From Gemmatimonadota bacterium (GTDB taxonomy: Bacteria > Gemmatimonadota > Gemmatimonadetes > Longimicrobiales > Gaopeijiaceae), in the NCBI GenBank assembly GCA_029863645.1, contig JAOTVA010000014.1:1-43797 (forward strand): DNA of 43,797 nt, in the 5' to 3' direction. Of this stretch, positions 25,137-32,378 are shown one piece after another (position 1 is the first letter of the stretch; each line of letters opens with the position of its first letter). The position numbers were made by a program, and so were the translations under genes. The notes below the pieces were generated by a model that worked only from the letters and a program-made list of their open reading frames with translations, was not told the DNA's origin and searched no databases.

Positions 25137-26639
25137 ATGCAGCTGTTCCCCAGCTTCGAGCGCTTCAAGAGCCTGGCACAGGATGCGGGCCTCGTGCCGG
25201 TGTGGCGCGAGTTCCTGTTCGACGTCGACACCGCGGTTACGGCGTACGCCAAGCTCGCCGAACCACCCTTCGGCTTTCTGCTTGAGTCTGTAGTCGGTGG
25301 AGAACAGTGGGCTCGATACTCGTTCTTGGGGACTCGTCCACGCGGTGCGTGGAAGCTACAACGTGGGGCAGTGAGCTGGTGGACGCCCGGCGAGGGATGG
25401 TCTGCGGTCGAGACCGACGATCCGCTCGGCGACCTCGACGCCCGGATTCGCGCGCGTACGCCTGCCGATGTCGATGAGCTTCCACGCTTCTGGGGCGGCG
25501 CCGTAGGGTACTTCGCGTACGATGTAGTGCGCCAGATCGAGCGGCTCCCGGATGCCCCGGAGGACGACCTCGACCTGCCGGACGGGCTATTCGCGTTTAC
25601 AGACATCGTGCTCGCAATCGACAACCTGCGGGGACGCGCGATGGCGATCGCCGCGGTACCGGTCGACGCGGACGCCTCCGACGACGAACTGCGCGCGCTG
25701 TACGACGGAGCCGCGGAGCGAACGGAAGCGCTCGTCCGCCGGTTGGAGGAGGGCGATCCACCGCGGCCTTTGGCGCTGGCCAGCGAGCCCGACGCGGATC
25801 CCCCCTTTCAGAGCTCGATGACGCGGGAGACGTACGAGGCCGGCGTCGAGCGCATCCGCGAATACATTCGGGCTGGTGACGCCTTTCAGGTCGTGTTGAG
25901 CCAACGGCTGGGATTCGCTCTCGAAGCGACCCCCTTCGATCTGTACCGGGCGCTGCGCAGCCTGAACCCCTCCCCGTACCTATACTTCCTGGAGCTCGAC
26001 GGGGTGTCACTCGTGGGTAGTTCGCCGGAAGTCCTCGTGCGCCTGGAGGATGACACCGTCACGGTGCGCCCCATCGCGGGGACTAGGCCGCGCGGAAAAT
26101 CCCCGGAAGAGGAGCGCGAGCTCGCCGAAGACATGCTTGCCGACGAGAAAGAGCTGGCCGAACACCGGATGCTGGTGGACCTGGGCCGCAACGATGTGGG
26201 TCGGGTCGCGGAGTATGGTTCGGTGACGGTCCCGGAGCTGATGGTCGTCGAGCGGTACTCGCATGTGATGCACCTCGTGAGCCAGGTCGAGGGCCGTCTG
26301 CGCCCAGGGCTGAGCGCACTGGACGTCTTCCGCGCGTGCTTCCCCGCGGGCACGGTATCGGGTGCGCCCAAGGTGCGCGCCATGGAGATCATCGACGAAC
26401 TGGAAACGGTCCGACGGGGCACGTATGCGGGGGCCGTCGGCTACTTCAACTACGGCGGCAAGAGCATGGACACGGCCATAACGATTCGAACAGTGGTCGT
26501 GACCGGAGGTGCCGCCTATGTGCAGGCGGGAGCGGGCATCGTTGCCGATTCGGATCCCGGCAAGGAGTACGAGGAGACGTTGAACAAGGCGCGGGCCCTA
26601 CTCAAGGCAGCCGCCATGGTGTCGGCCGCCGACTCCTAG
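25137..26639 (+). CDS. trpE: Anthranilate synthase component I
   Basis: A 500-residue chorismate-utilising enzyme. The N-terminal region carries GFLLESVVGGEQWARYSFLG; its LLES element forms the tryptophan feedback site and separates TrpE from PabB. The C-terminal catalytic domain has PIAGTRPRGKSPEEE, DLGRNDVGRV, FPAGTVSGAPKVRAMEII and, near the end, GAGIVADSDPGKEYEET. TrpE makes anthranilate from chorismate with ammonia from TrpG, which is not nearby. Start ATG 25137 matches the family's N terminus; the frame extends to 25020 inside the divergent hyuA. The stop shares CTAG with the dipeptidase gene. Confidence 0.93.
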   Translation: MQLFPSFERFKSLAQDAGLVPVWREFLFDVDTAVTAYAKLAEPPFGFLLESVVGGEQWARYSFLGTRPRGAWKLQRGAVSWWTPGEGWSAVETDDPLGDLDARIRARTPADVDELPRFWGGAVGYFAYDVVRQIERLPDAPEDDLDLPDGLFAFTDIVLAIDNLRGRAMAIAAVPVDADASDDELRALYDGAAERTEALVRRLEEGDPPRPLALASEPDADPPFQSSMTRETYEAGVERIREYIRAGDAFQVVLSQRLGFALEATPFDLYRALRSLNPSPYLYFLELDGVSLVGSSPEVLVRLEDDTVTVRPIAGTRPRGKSPEEERELAEDMLADEKELAEHRMLVDLGRNDVGRVAEYGSVTVPELMVVERYSHVMHLVSQVEGRLRPGLSALDVFRACFPAGTVSGAPKVRAMEIIDELETVRRGTYAGAVGYFNYGGKSMDTAITIRTVVVTGGAAYVQAGAGIVADSDPGKEYEETLNKARALLKAAAMVSAADS

Positions 26640-27997
26640 GCGCCCAGCTTCCCGTACAGGAGGGCGAGCGCAACGATGCCCTTCTCGAAGTTGTCGATCG
26701 GGAGCCATTCGTCCGGCGCGTGCAGGTTGCAGCCCGGAAGCGAGAAGCCGAGAAGAAGCGCTGGAGCACCCAGCTGCTCCTCGAAATCGACTACGATGGG
26801 GATCGACCCGCCACCGCCCATCGGGACAGGGGCGGTCCCGAAGGCTTCCTCGAGCGCCTCCCGAGCCGCGTCGAAGGCAGGGCCCTCCAGCTTCGCCTTC
26901 CAAGGTCGTCCACCGTGGATCTCCACCAACTCGACCGTCACGCCCTTCGGGGCTACGGCTCGCAGGTGCTCCTCGACCAGCTCCGTGACCCTCGACGGGT
27001 TCTGACTCGGAACTAGGCGGAAGCTGACCTTTGCCATCGCTTTGTTGGGCAACACGGTCTTGGCTCCCGCACCGGTGTAGCCACACAGCAACCCGTTCAC
27101 GTCGCACGTCGGTCGGATCCAGAGCCTCTCCAGCGTGGTGAAGCCGCGCTCACCAGTCAGCGCGGGGACCTCGAGCTCCTGCCGATACGCCTCGTCGTCG
27201 TGGGGTAGGTCGGCGATCTGTTCACGCGTTTCGGCATCCCACTCCAAGACGTCGTCGTAGAAGCCCGGGATGGCCACCCGGCCTTCCGCGTCGTGCAGCG
27301 ACGCGATGATGGCCGCCAGCGCGTTGCCGGGATTCGCAACTGAGCCGCCGTAGTTGCCCGAGTGCAGGTCGCTGCGCGCGCCCTTCACGTGGATCTCGAA
27401 GTACGACAGCCCGCGGAGCGAGAAGAGCAGGGACGGCAGACCTTCCGCGAACATCTCCGTGTCCGAGATGACCACGAGGTCGCACGCCAGTCTCTCCAGG
27501 TTGGCCTGCACGAAGGGAACCAGATTAGGCGACCCGATCTCTTCTTCGCCCTCAGCCAGGACCACGACGTTGACCGGAAGCGAGCCCGCGGTCGCCATGT
27601 GCGCCTCGAGAGCCTTGATGTGCATGTAGAGCTGACCCTTGTCGTCCGCCGCGCCCCGCGCGTAGATGCGGCCGTCGCGTTCGGTGGGCTCGAAGGGGGG
27701 TGAGCTCCACTCGTCGAGCGGATCGGGGGGCTGAACGTCGTAGTGCCCGTAGATCAGCACAGTGGGCGCACCGGGAGCGCCGCTCCATTCGGCGAGCACG
27801 ATGGGATGGCCAGGCGTGTCGACGATCTCGGCGGTCAGTCCGACGTCGGTGAGGCGTTGGGCGAGCCAGTGCGCCGCTGCACGAGTGTCTCCGTCGTGTT
27901 CGCCGGCAGTGCTGACCGACGGGATGCGGAGAAAGTCGTAAAGCTCCGAGCGAAAGCGGGCGAGGTGACTTTCGATGAAGCCCAGTGGGTCGGCCAC
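26636..27997 (-). CDS. M20-family metallo-dipeptidase (carnosinase/CNDP-like)
   Basis: A 453-residue M20 peptidase. Metal-site blocks are YGHYDVQPPDP (first His and Asp), GAADDKGQLYMH (bridging Asp) and VLAEGEEEIGSPN (catalytic Glu pair). A lid domain follows (FEIHVKGARSDLHSGNYGGS), and GGGGSIPIVVDFE stands near the end, with a His in the final APDEW segment. The family hydrolyses dipeptides, often with two zinc ions, in the cytoplasm. I start it at GTG 27997, which shares one base with the stop of the GlsB-like gene (TAGTG); the frame extends to GTG 28039 inside that gene. Product specificity is not visible. Confidence 0.88.
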   Translation of the reverse strand: MADPLGFIESHLARFRSELYDFLRIPSVSTAGEHDGDTRAAAHWLAQRLTDVGLTAEIVDTPGHPIVLAEWSGAPGAPTVLIYGHYDVQPPDPLDEWSSPPFEPTERDGRIYARGAADDKGQLYMHIKALEAHMATAGSLPVNVVVLAEGEEEIGSPNLVPFVQANLERLACDLVVISDTEMFAEGLPSLLFSLRGLSYFEIHVKGARSDLHSGNYGGSVANPGNALAAIIASLHDAEGRVAIPGFYDDVLEWDAETREQIADLPHDDEAYRQELEVPALTGERGFTTLERLWIRPTCDVNGLLCGYTGAGAKTVLPNKAMAKVSFRLVPSQNPSRVTELVEEHLRAVAPKGVTVELVEIHGGRPWKAKLEGPAFDAAREALEEAFGTAPVPMGGGGSIPIVVDFEEQLGAPALLLGFSLPGCNLHAPDEWLPIDNFEKGIVALALLYGKLGA

Positions 27998-28275
27998 TAG
28001 ATCAGGCTGCGTAGCCCCCACCGGTAGACGAATGTGCACAGGATCGCGAAGAGGGCCGCCCCCGCCATGCCGCCGGGGCTGATCGCCAGCGGGTCGAAGA
28101 GGTGGAATGTGCCCACGCCGAGCATCCCCCCGATGACCGCGGCAAACCCTCCCAGTGCCAGGAGCACGGGGGTGTGGCCGGGCGTCTCTTCAGGGCGGCT
28201 GATGAGGGCCTTCATCACGAGCCCGATGACTGCGCCCATGACGATCCAAATGCCGATACCGATCCAATTCTGCAT
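27997..28275 (-). CDS. GlsB/YeaQ/YmgE-family small membrane protein
   Basis: From ATG 28275 the product has 92 residues with three membrane helices: IGIGIWIVMGAVIGLVMKAL, a Gly-rich second helix (LLALGGFAAVIGGMLGVG) and a third near the end. The pattern matches the GlsB/YeaQ/YmgE (transglycosylase-associated) family, usually linked to stress response and of unclear mechanism. The frame extends upstream to 28362 without a ribosome site. It is coupled to the dipeptidase gene by a one-base overlap. The next gene upstream is divergent, 114 bases away. Confidence 0.75.
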   Translation of the reverse strand: MQNWIGIGIWIVMGAVIGLVMKALISRPEETPGHTPVLLALGGFAAVIGGMLGVGTFHLFDPLAISPGGMAGAALFAILCTFVYRWGLRSLI

Positions 28276-28351
28276 TACGCGTTCCGCCACCGAAGTCCGT
28301 TTTGGAGAACGACGGCAGAATGTACCCGAACGCCCGAATGAGAGCCAGGGT

Positions 28352-28380
28352 TTGACGGACACCCGCTCGGACCCTTTGTT
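28352..28380 (+). promoter_or_regulatory. Possible sigma-70 type promoter for the 28390 gene
   Basis: TTGACG (28352-28357) and TTTGTT (28375-28380) are 17 bases apart. The -10 match is weak. If real, transcription would start only a few bases before ATG 28390, giving an almost leaderless message. No Shine-Dalgarno sequence is visible before that ATG, which agrees with it. Confidence 0.25.
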
Positions 28381-28389
28381 TGCGCGGAT

Positions 28390-28875
28390 ATGGCAGACGA
28401 AATCATCGACCTCTCGAGTGTCATCGAGCGACGTGCCGGCGGGCCGGCGCCTGCGGGGACCATGGCCTTATGGGGCGCCGACGGCGAGCGCTCTCGGTTC
28501 GCACTGCCACTTTGGCGCGTTGTGCATCTCGCCGGTGCTGACCGAGGCGTGATCTTCTGGCGGCCGACGTCGGGAGATTCGGCGGCGCGCCCGTTCATTG
28601 TGCTCGACGTGTCGCACGATCCCGCCAGGCTCGAGGTGCCCGAGGCCGTGTCGGCTTGCGAAGCTCACGCGCCTCCCCAGCTGCTCGACTTGGGACGCGA
28701 CGGCGTGGTGGTGTGCCTCGGTACGAAGGACGAACGCGTCTGGGGACTCCTGGCCGACGGGGGAGTCGAGCGTCCGCCGCTGCCGACCGAGAAGCGCGAG
28801 GACATTCTCTTCCTTTCGGGGGAGTGCGCCGGGCTCCTCTTTGTCAGGGACTTCGCGACCGAAGCCGGCGAGTAG
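28390..28875 (+). CDS. Hypothetical acidic cytoplasmic protein
   Basis: A 161-residue protein beginning MADEIIDLSSVIERR. There is no signal or membrane helix. It is mostly predicted beta, with ALPLWRVVHLAGADRG, RPFIVLDVSHDPARL and a late DILFLSGECAGLLFVRDF. I do not recognise a family. It stands alone between the divergent GlsB-like gene and the convergent PspA-like gene, with 11 bases between stops. Composition and codon use match neighbours, and the antisense frames are poorer, so I consider it a real gene. Confidence 0.6.
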   Translation: MADEIIDLSSVIERRAGGPAPAGTMALWGADGERSRFALPLWRVVHLAGADRGVIFWRPTSGDSAARPFIVLDVSHDPARLEVPEAVSACEAHAPPQLLDLGRDGVVVCLGTKDERVWGLLADGGVERPPLPTEKREDILFLSGECAGLLFVRDFATEAGE

Positions 28876-28886
28876 GACCTCGGGAG

Positions 28887-29558
28887 TTACTCCTCCCCCA
28901 TGCGCCGTTTGAGCTCGGCGAGCGCGGCGTCCACGTCCATTTCCTCCCGCTTTGGCGGTTGGGCGTCAAGCTCCACGTGGTAGTCGGAGTCTCCGTCGAG
29001 ATCGAGTGAATCCAGAATCTCGGCCGCTTCTCCCTTGGAACGCTCCCCTTCGATCTTCTCCGCCATGCGGTCCAGCTCGCCGAAGAGGTCGTCCGCAGTG
29101 GCGAAGGACCCCCTGGCATCGGAGCGCCCCGCAGTCGCCGAAAGCGCGTCCCGCTTGTCCCGCGCCTCGTTGAACTTGGCCATCATCTCATCCATCGTAC
29201 GGCGCCGGAATTCGAGCTCCTCACGGATCGCCTCGACCTTCTTCTCTAGGACCCGATGATGGCCCTCGTGCTTCACGGCGTGCTGGGCGGCGACGTCGGC
29301 GGTTTTTTCGTCTGCGATTCGTCGGGCCATCTCTTCGCGCCGGCGGCACGTCAGGCCTCGCTCCGCTTCCAGCTTGGACTGAGCCATCGCTTGCTCGAGC
29401 TGAGCCTCCAGGCCCGCCACCTGGGCCTTCTCATCGACGATCTCGTCCTTCATGCCGCCGAGAAGGCGGTCCACGGTCTCCGGTACCCGGTCGCGCTTCA
29501 ACTCTTTGTTGAAGTTGTCCAGGGCTTCGCGGAACGCATCTCGCAGGTCGTCGAACAT
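28887..29558 (-). CDS. PspA/IM30-like coiled-coil protein
   Basis: A 223-residue, highly charged protein. A short amphipathic start (MFDDLRDAFREALDNF) is followed by two long coiled-coil stretches (about residues 35-140), a Gly-poor linker, and a C-terminal VDAALAELKRRMGEE helix. Length, helix order and the ending are like PspA/IM30 (ESCRT-III related), which coats and repairs damaged inner membrane. Sequence identity to classical PspA looks low, so a different coiled-coil protein is possible. The gene begins 20 bases after the stop of an ECF sigma factor on the same strand, so co-expression is likely. Unlike typical PspA, the C-terminal third is rich in Asp (LDLDGDSDYHVELD). Confidence 0.62.
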   Translation of the reverse strand: MFDDLRDAFREALDNFNKELKRDRVPETVDRLLGGMKDEIVDEKAQVAGLEAQLEQAMAQSKLEAERGLTCRRREEMARRIADEKTADVAAQHAVKHEGHHRVLEKKVEAIREELEFRRRTMDEMMAKFNEARDKRDALSATAGRSDARGSFATADDLFGELDRMAEKIEGERSKGEAAEILDSLDLDGDSDYHVELDAQPPKREEMDVDAALAELKRRMGEE

Positions 29559-29578
29559 GGATAGACTGACCTTGTGCC

Positions 29579-30208
29579 CTAATTGAGGAAGGGCTCGATC
29601 CTCTGCGCGAACGAGTTCCGCGCGCGATGCAGCCGGCTCTTCACGGTACCGAGGTTCACACCGGTGATCTCCGAAATCTCTTCGTAACTCTTGCCCTCCA
29701 GCTCCCTGAGCCGGAAGACGAGCCGATGGTGCTCGGGGAGCTCTTCGACAGTGTCCTCCACCAGGCGGCGCAAGAAGCGCTTCCGGTACAGGTCATCCGG
29801 ACGCATGGAGAAGTCCTCGAACTGAATCGGGCGATGGTCGTCTTCCCAGTTTCCCGTGAGTCGCTGGAAGAGCACCAGGGGGCTACGGGACCGGTTGCGC
29901 AACTCGTTCTTCGAGAGGTTGCTGGCAATGGTGTAGACCCAGGTGGAAAACTTCTTCGACGTGTCGAACCTGTGGAGGTGCCGGGTCACGCGGATGAAGG
30001 CTTCCTGTACGAGATCCTGTGCTCGATCCGAGTCCCCGGTCTTCCGGGTGATGAAGTGGATCAAGCGGTCCCGGTATCGATCGTAAAGCCGCTGGAAGGC
30101 CCCGGGGCGGCCCTGTAAATGGGCCGTCACCAGCTCTTCGTCGCTCAGGTCATCAAGCGAAACTTCGTCGAGGACCTGGATCGGCTCCTGGGGCTCCACT
30201 GTGGCCAT
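29579..30208 (-). CDS. ECF-type RNA polymerase sigma factor
   Basis: A 209-residue sigma-70 family protein with regions 2 and 4 only. Region 2 runs from AFQRLYDRYRDRLIHFITR through AQDLVQEAFIRVTRHLHRFD to KFSTWVYTIASNLSKNELRN. A linker with LTGNWEDDHRP follows; region 4 is LPEHHRLVFRLRELEGKSYEEI with the helix-turn-helix ITGVNLGTVKSRLHRAR. No anti-sigma factor gene (zinc-binding or membrane) stands beside it; the next gene is PspA-like. It therefore probably directs an envelope-stress operon, an inference from context. ATG 30208 is well separated from the upstream divergent gene. Confidence 0.9.
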   Translation of the reverse strand: MATVEPQEPIQVLDEVSLDDLSDEELVTAHLQGRPGAFQRLYDRYRDRLIHFITRKTGDSDRAQDLVQEAFIRVTRHLHRFDTSKKFSTWVYTIASNLSKNELRNRSRSPLVLFQRLTGNWEDDHRPIQFEDFSMRPDDLYRKRFLRRLVEDTVEELPEHHRLVFRLRELEGKSYEEISEITGVNLGTVKSRLHRARNSFAQRIEPFLN

Positions 30209-30228
30209 GATTAAGCTCTATTCCCTAT

Positions 30229-30248
30229 GCCGCCCAACTTCAGGCGGC
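30229..30248. repeat. Inverted repeat in the ECF sigma leader
   Basis: GCCGCC and GGCGGC form a perfect 6-base dyad around an 8-base centre (CAACTTCA), 21 bases before the ECF sigma ATG. A second dyad, CCCGA-AGG-TCGGG, lies at 30272-30284. Either could be an RNA hairpin in the sigma leader or a protein site. Confidence 0.4.
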
Positions 30249-30335
30249 CGTCAAACGTTCCCCGTAAGATGCCCGAAGGTCGGGAATCCAACAAGAGCAC
30301 GAGACGCAGCTTAGTCGTAGCCCAGGAACGACAAA

Positions 30336-30418
30336 CGGGGGAGTGCAAAGGGTCTCGTTGGCACGAAGAACCAGCCCCCCCAGGGTGGGCCAACGAGATG
30401 ATCTTCACACTCGCCCCG
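30336..30418 (+). ncRNA. Candidate structured RNA element (nested stem-loop)
   Basis: Two stems nest. The outer one pairs CGGGGGAGTG (30336-30345) with CACTC-G-CCCCG (30408-30418), with a single bulged G. The inner one pairs TCTCGTTGGC (30353-30362) with GCCAACGAGA (30389-30398), ten perfect base pairs around a 26-base C-rich loop. Strand is a guess: as a plus-strand RNA it would be a leader of the V4R-like gene. No run of T follows, so it is not a standard terminator. I know no family with this shape. Confidence 0.4.
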
Positions 30419-30426
30419 CTTGAAGT

Positions 30427-30440
30427 GCGTCCTGAGACGC
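30427..30440 (+). repeat. Short perfect hairpin upstream of the V4R-like gene
   Basis: GCGTC-CTGA-GACGC is a 5-base stem with a 4-base loop, eight bases after the nested element. A 10-base perfect palindrome, CCATATATGG, follows at 30446-30455, ten bases before the ATG; its AT core could serve as a -10 region or a regulator site. Confidence 0.4.
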
Positions 30441-30464
30441 CCTGACCATATATGGACCGCGCGC

Positions 30465-31331
30465 ATGGGGGTGTCACTCTCAAATTGGTACGATCTTGAA
30501 ATTGCTTGGTCACACCACTTCTACCGGGAACGGGCACTGGTGCCTGCGTTGCAGGCGCTTCCCACTTCGGTGAGATTGGCCTGCCATCTAACTACCAATC
30601 GACGAGGCGAGTTGAAGGATCCCACTGAATTGCCTCCTGCGGAGCATGGTCCGCGACGGGTCCAGGCCGTGGTGGCACTCCGTCTACTGGAAGTAATCAG
30701 GGACCGGGACCTGCCGGGCGAGATTCTCGAAGACGAGGACCCCAGTCGTACGATCCCCAGGCGATTCGGGCTGAGCGACGTGGTGGAGCGCCAGATTCGT
30801 ACACACAAGGCCGATGCCAGGAAGGGCGTCCGCTTGAGTGACGTCGAGGTTAGCGACCTCTTCCGCTTCGTGATTCGCCGGCCGGACGGCGACCAAGTCT
30901 TCGAGCAGGTGGGTAGACTTCTCGCCGCCTCCGAGACCCCTAAGAGGTGGGGTCGCATCCTGCCTAAGCGCGCACAGTTCGCGATTGCGCGGTCGGCGAC
31001 GAGGCGCCGCCTGAAGAGGCTCTTCGGCCGCGCGATTGGCGGCTTCGCGCGCGGCCCCTTCGTTATCGAGGGCCGAGCGCTCTTCTTCATCCAGGCCGAC
31101 CCGGGTGGCGACGCCTGCCACCTCCTGTCGGGTTTTTGCAGCGAAGTGATCGAGCAAACGCTCGGTGGAACGGTTCGGGTCGCGCACGCCCAATGCCAAT
31201 CGCGCGGCGACGCCCTGTGCCGGTGGGAAGCCGAAGTCATCCAGGTGTCACCCCAACTAGCCGTTCCACCACCTTCGCATCCGCCTACTGCCGAGGACCC
31301 AGCCATGGATCAACCGGAGATCTCGACGTGA
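30465..31331 (+). CDS. Protein with C-terminal V4R-like domain
   Basis: From ATG 30465 the product has 288 residues. The N-terminal 170 are mainly helical and charged; I recognise no domain there. After a very basic stretch (ARSATRRRLKRLFGRAIGG), the C-terminal 100 residues look like a V4R (4-vinyl reductase) domain: GRALFFIQADPGG, then SEVIEQTLGGTVRVA and the closing motif CQSRGDALCRWEAEV, where Cys-x3-GD-x2-Cys marks the family. V4R domains bind small molecules or metals in several sensors. The last 40 residues are Pro-rich. The TGA overlaps the GTG of the peroxiredoxin gene. The frame opens further upstream, to 30420, without a start signal. Confidence 0.6.
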   Translation: MGVSLSNWYDLEIAWSHHFYRERALVPALQALPTSVRLACHLTTNRRGELKDPTELPPAEHGPRRVQAVVALRLLEVIRDRDLPGEILEDEDPSRTIPRRFGLSDVVERQIRTHKADARKGVRLSDVEVSDLFRFVIRRPDGDQVFEQVGRLLAASETPKRWGRILPKRAQFAIARSATRRRLKRLFGRAIGGFARGPFVIEGRALFFIQADPGGDACHLLSGFCSEVIEQTLGGTVRVAHAQCQSRGDALCRWEAEVIQVSPQLAVPPPSHPPTAEDPAMDQPEIST

Positions 31332-31786
31332 TCAAAGACGGCAGCGCAGCCCCAGATTTCACGCTTCTGTCCGACGAGGGGGGCGAGGTGACGCTCTCAG
31401 CGCTTCGCGGCAAGAAGGTCGTCCTCTATTTCTACCCCAAGGACGACACTCCCGGGTGCACCATTCAGGCGTGCGATTTCCGTGACGCCACTCCGGCCTT
31501 CGAGAAGCTGGATGCCGTAGTACTCGGGGTCTCGGCAGACTCGGTGGAGTCCCACAAGAAGTTCAAGGCCAAGTACGGACTCACATTCCCGTTGCTCGCG
31601 GATGAGGATCACCGCGTGTCGGACGCCTACGGCGTGTGGAAGGAGAGGAGCATGTACGGTCGCAAGTTCATGGGGATCGAGCGTAGCACCTTCCTGATAG
31701 ACGAGAACGGGACCGTTGCTCAGGCGTGGAGGAAGGTGAAGCCGAAGGGACACGCGGAAATGCTCGAGCAGGTCCTCGGCGGTTGA
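31328..31786 (+). CDS. bcp: Bcp/PrxQ-type peroxiredoxin
   Basis: From GTG 31328 the product has 152 residues, the normal Bcp length. The peroxidatic Cys lies in YPKDDTPGCTIQACDF, with the resolving Cys five residues later, the PrxQ arrangement. GVSADSVESHKKF and ERSTFLIDENG complete the family pattern. It reduces hydrogen peroxide and organic peroxides using thioredoxin. Its start overlaps the stop of the V4R-like gene as GTGA, so the two are made together. A hairpin spans its stop codon. Confidence 0.92.
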   Translation: MIKDGSAAPDFTLLSDEGGEVTLSALRGKKVVLYFYPKDDTPGCTIQACDFRDATPAFEKLDAVVLGVSADSVESHKKFKAKYGLTFPLLADEDHRVSDAYGVWKERSMYGRKFMGIERSTFLIDENGTVAQAWRKVKPKGHAEMLEQVLGG

Positions 31787-31802
31787 GCCGCGGCCTCAGC
31801 CG
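31780..31802. terminator. Possible bidirectional stem-loop at convergent stops
   Basis: CGGTTGAG (31780-31787) pairs with CTCAGCCG (31795-31802) through seven Watson-Crick pairs and one G-T, around CCGCGGC. It covers the stop codons of both the peroxiredoxin and the convergent CoA-binding gene. No T-run follows on either strand, so a factor-independent terminator is doubtful. Confidence 0.35.
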
Positions 31803-32257
31803 AAAAGCGCCCGATGGACCTTGAAGATGCATAGGTCCTGAACGACGGTCAGACCCTCCGCCCTGGCCGCTGCGGCTTCGCGTGGCGCCAGAATGCCTTC
31901 CAGTAGCCAGATCGCCGGCCGTTCGGGTCGCCGAGCCGCCTGTTCGACGAAGTCCCCGGCTGCTTCGGAGGGCCTGAAGATGAGCACGAGGTCTAGCTCG
32001 TCGGGCACCTTCGCCAGGGTGTCGAAGGCAGCCTTGCCGAAGATTCGTTCCGCGTTCGGGTTGATCGGGATGAGGTCGTACCCCTTGGCGCCAAGATAGG
32101 AGGGGACTCGGCGGGCCGCCTTCTCCGGAAAACGAGACAGACCGATGACCCCGATGCGCTCTATGCGCTCGAGGAGCTCGTGGAGCTCCTCCGGACTGGG
32201 GTTGCTCGAGTCGGATGACGCGGCGAGAACGCGGCCGACTTCTGGCAGGGTGTCCAT
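31796..32257 (-). CDS. CoA-binding (YccU-like) Rossmann protein
   Basis: A 153-residue single-domain CoA-binding protein. After a 35-residue lead the Rossmann fold begins IGVIGLSRFPEKAARRV, then GYDLIPINPNAERIFG, LDLVLIFRPSEAAGDFV and a final LTVVQDLCIFKVH with the conserved Cys. It resembles YccU/YbcI-type stand-alone domains related to the succinyl-CoA synthetase alpha subunit. The function is not known; CoA binding is inferred from the fold. It is divergent from the kinase-like gene. Confidence 0.85.
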   Translation of the reverse strand: MDTLPEVGRVLAASSDSSNPSPEELHELLERIERIGVIGLSRFPEKAARRVPSYLGAKGYDLIPINPNAERIFGKAAFDTLAKVPDELDLVLIFRPSEAAGDFVEQAARRPERPAIWLLEGILAPREAAAARAEGLTVVQDLCIFKVHRALFG

Positions 32258-32292
32258 AGGGCCTCGACGATAGGGCCGTCAGCCCCGATGTC

Positions 32293-32307
32293 GCAACGAC
32301 ACGTTGC
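32293..32307. promoter_or_regulatory. Small dyad in the divergent CoA-binding/kinase gap
   Basis: GCAACG-ACA-CGTTGC is a perfect 6-base inverted repeat with a 3-base centre, 36 bases before one ATG and 72 before the other. It could be an operator for either gene or chance. The rest of this 121-base gap shows no clear promoter. Confidence 0.3.
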
Positions 32308-32378
32308 CGCGCCGGATTGCGTGTGCGAACATCCGTCCGCTGTCGAATTCCAAGCGCACTAGGCGCGAATGGAGAAGC

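Noticed and set aside
28870-28895. GAGTA/TACTC inverted repeat at convergent stops as a terminator
   Set aside because: A 5-base stem with a long loop and no T-run is too weak.
30249-30261. ECF-type promoter (GGAAC, minus strand) for autoregulation of the sigma gene
   Set aside because: GGAAC is there but no matching -10 at 16-17 bases; the TTGACG beside it also lacks a good -10.
30227-30445. 72-residue frame in the divergent gap
   Set aside because: It has no ribosome site, runs through all the dyads and shows no protein-like pattern.
30446-30455. CCATATATGG read as a CArG box
   Set aside because: That name belongs to eukaryotic SRF sites; here it is simply a 10-base palindrome, kept only as part of the dyad cluster.
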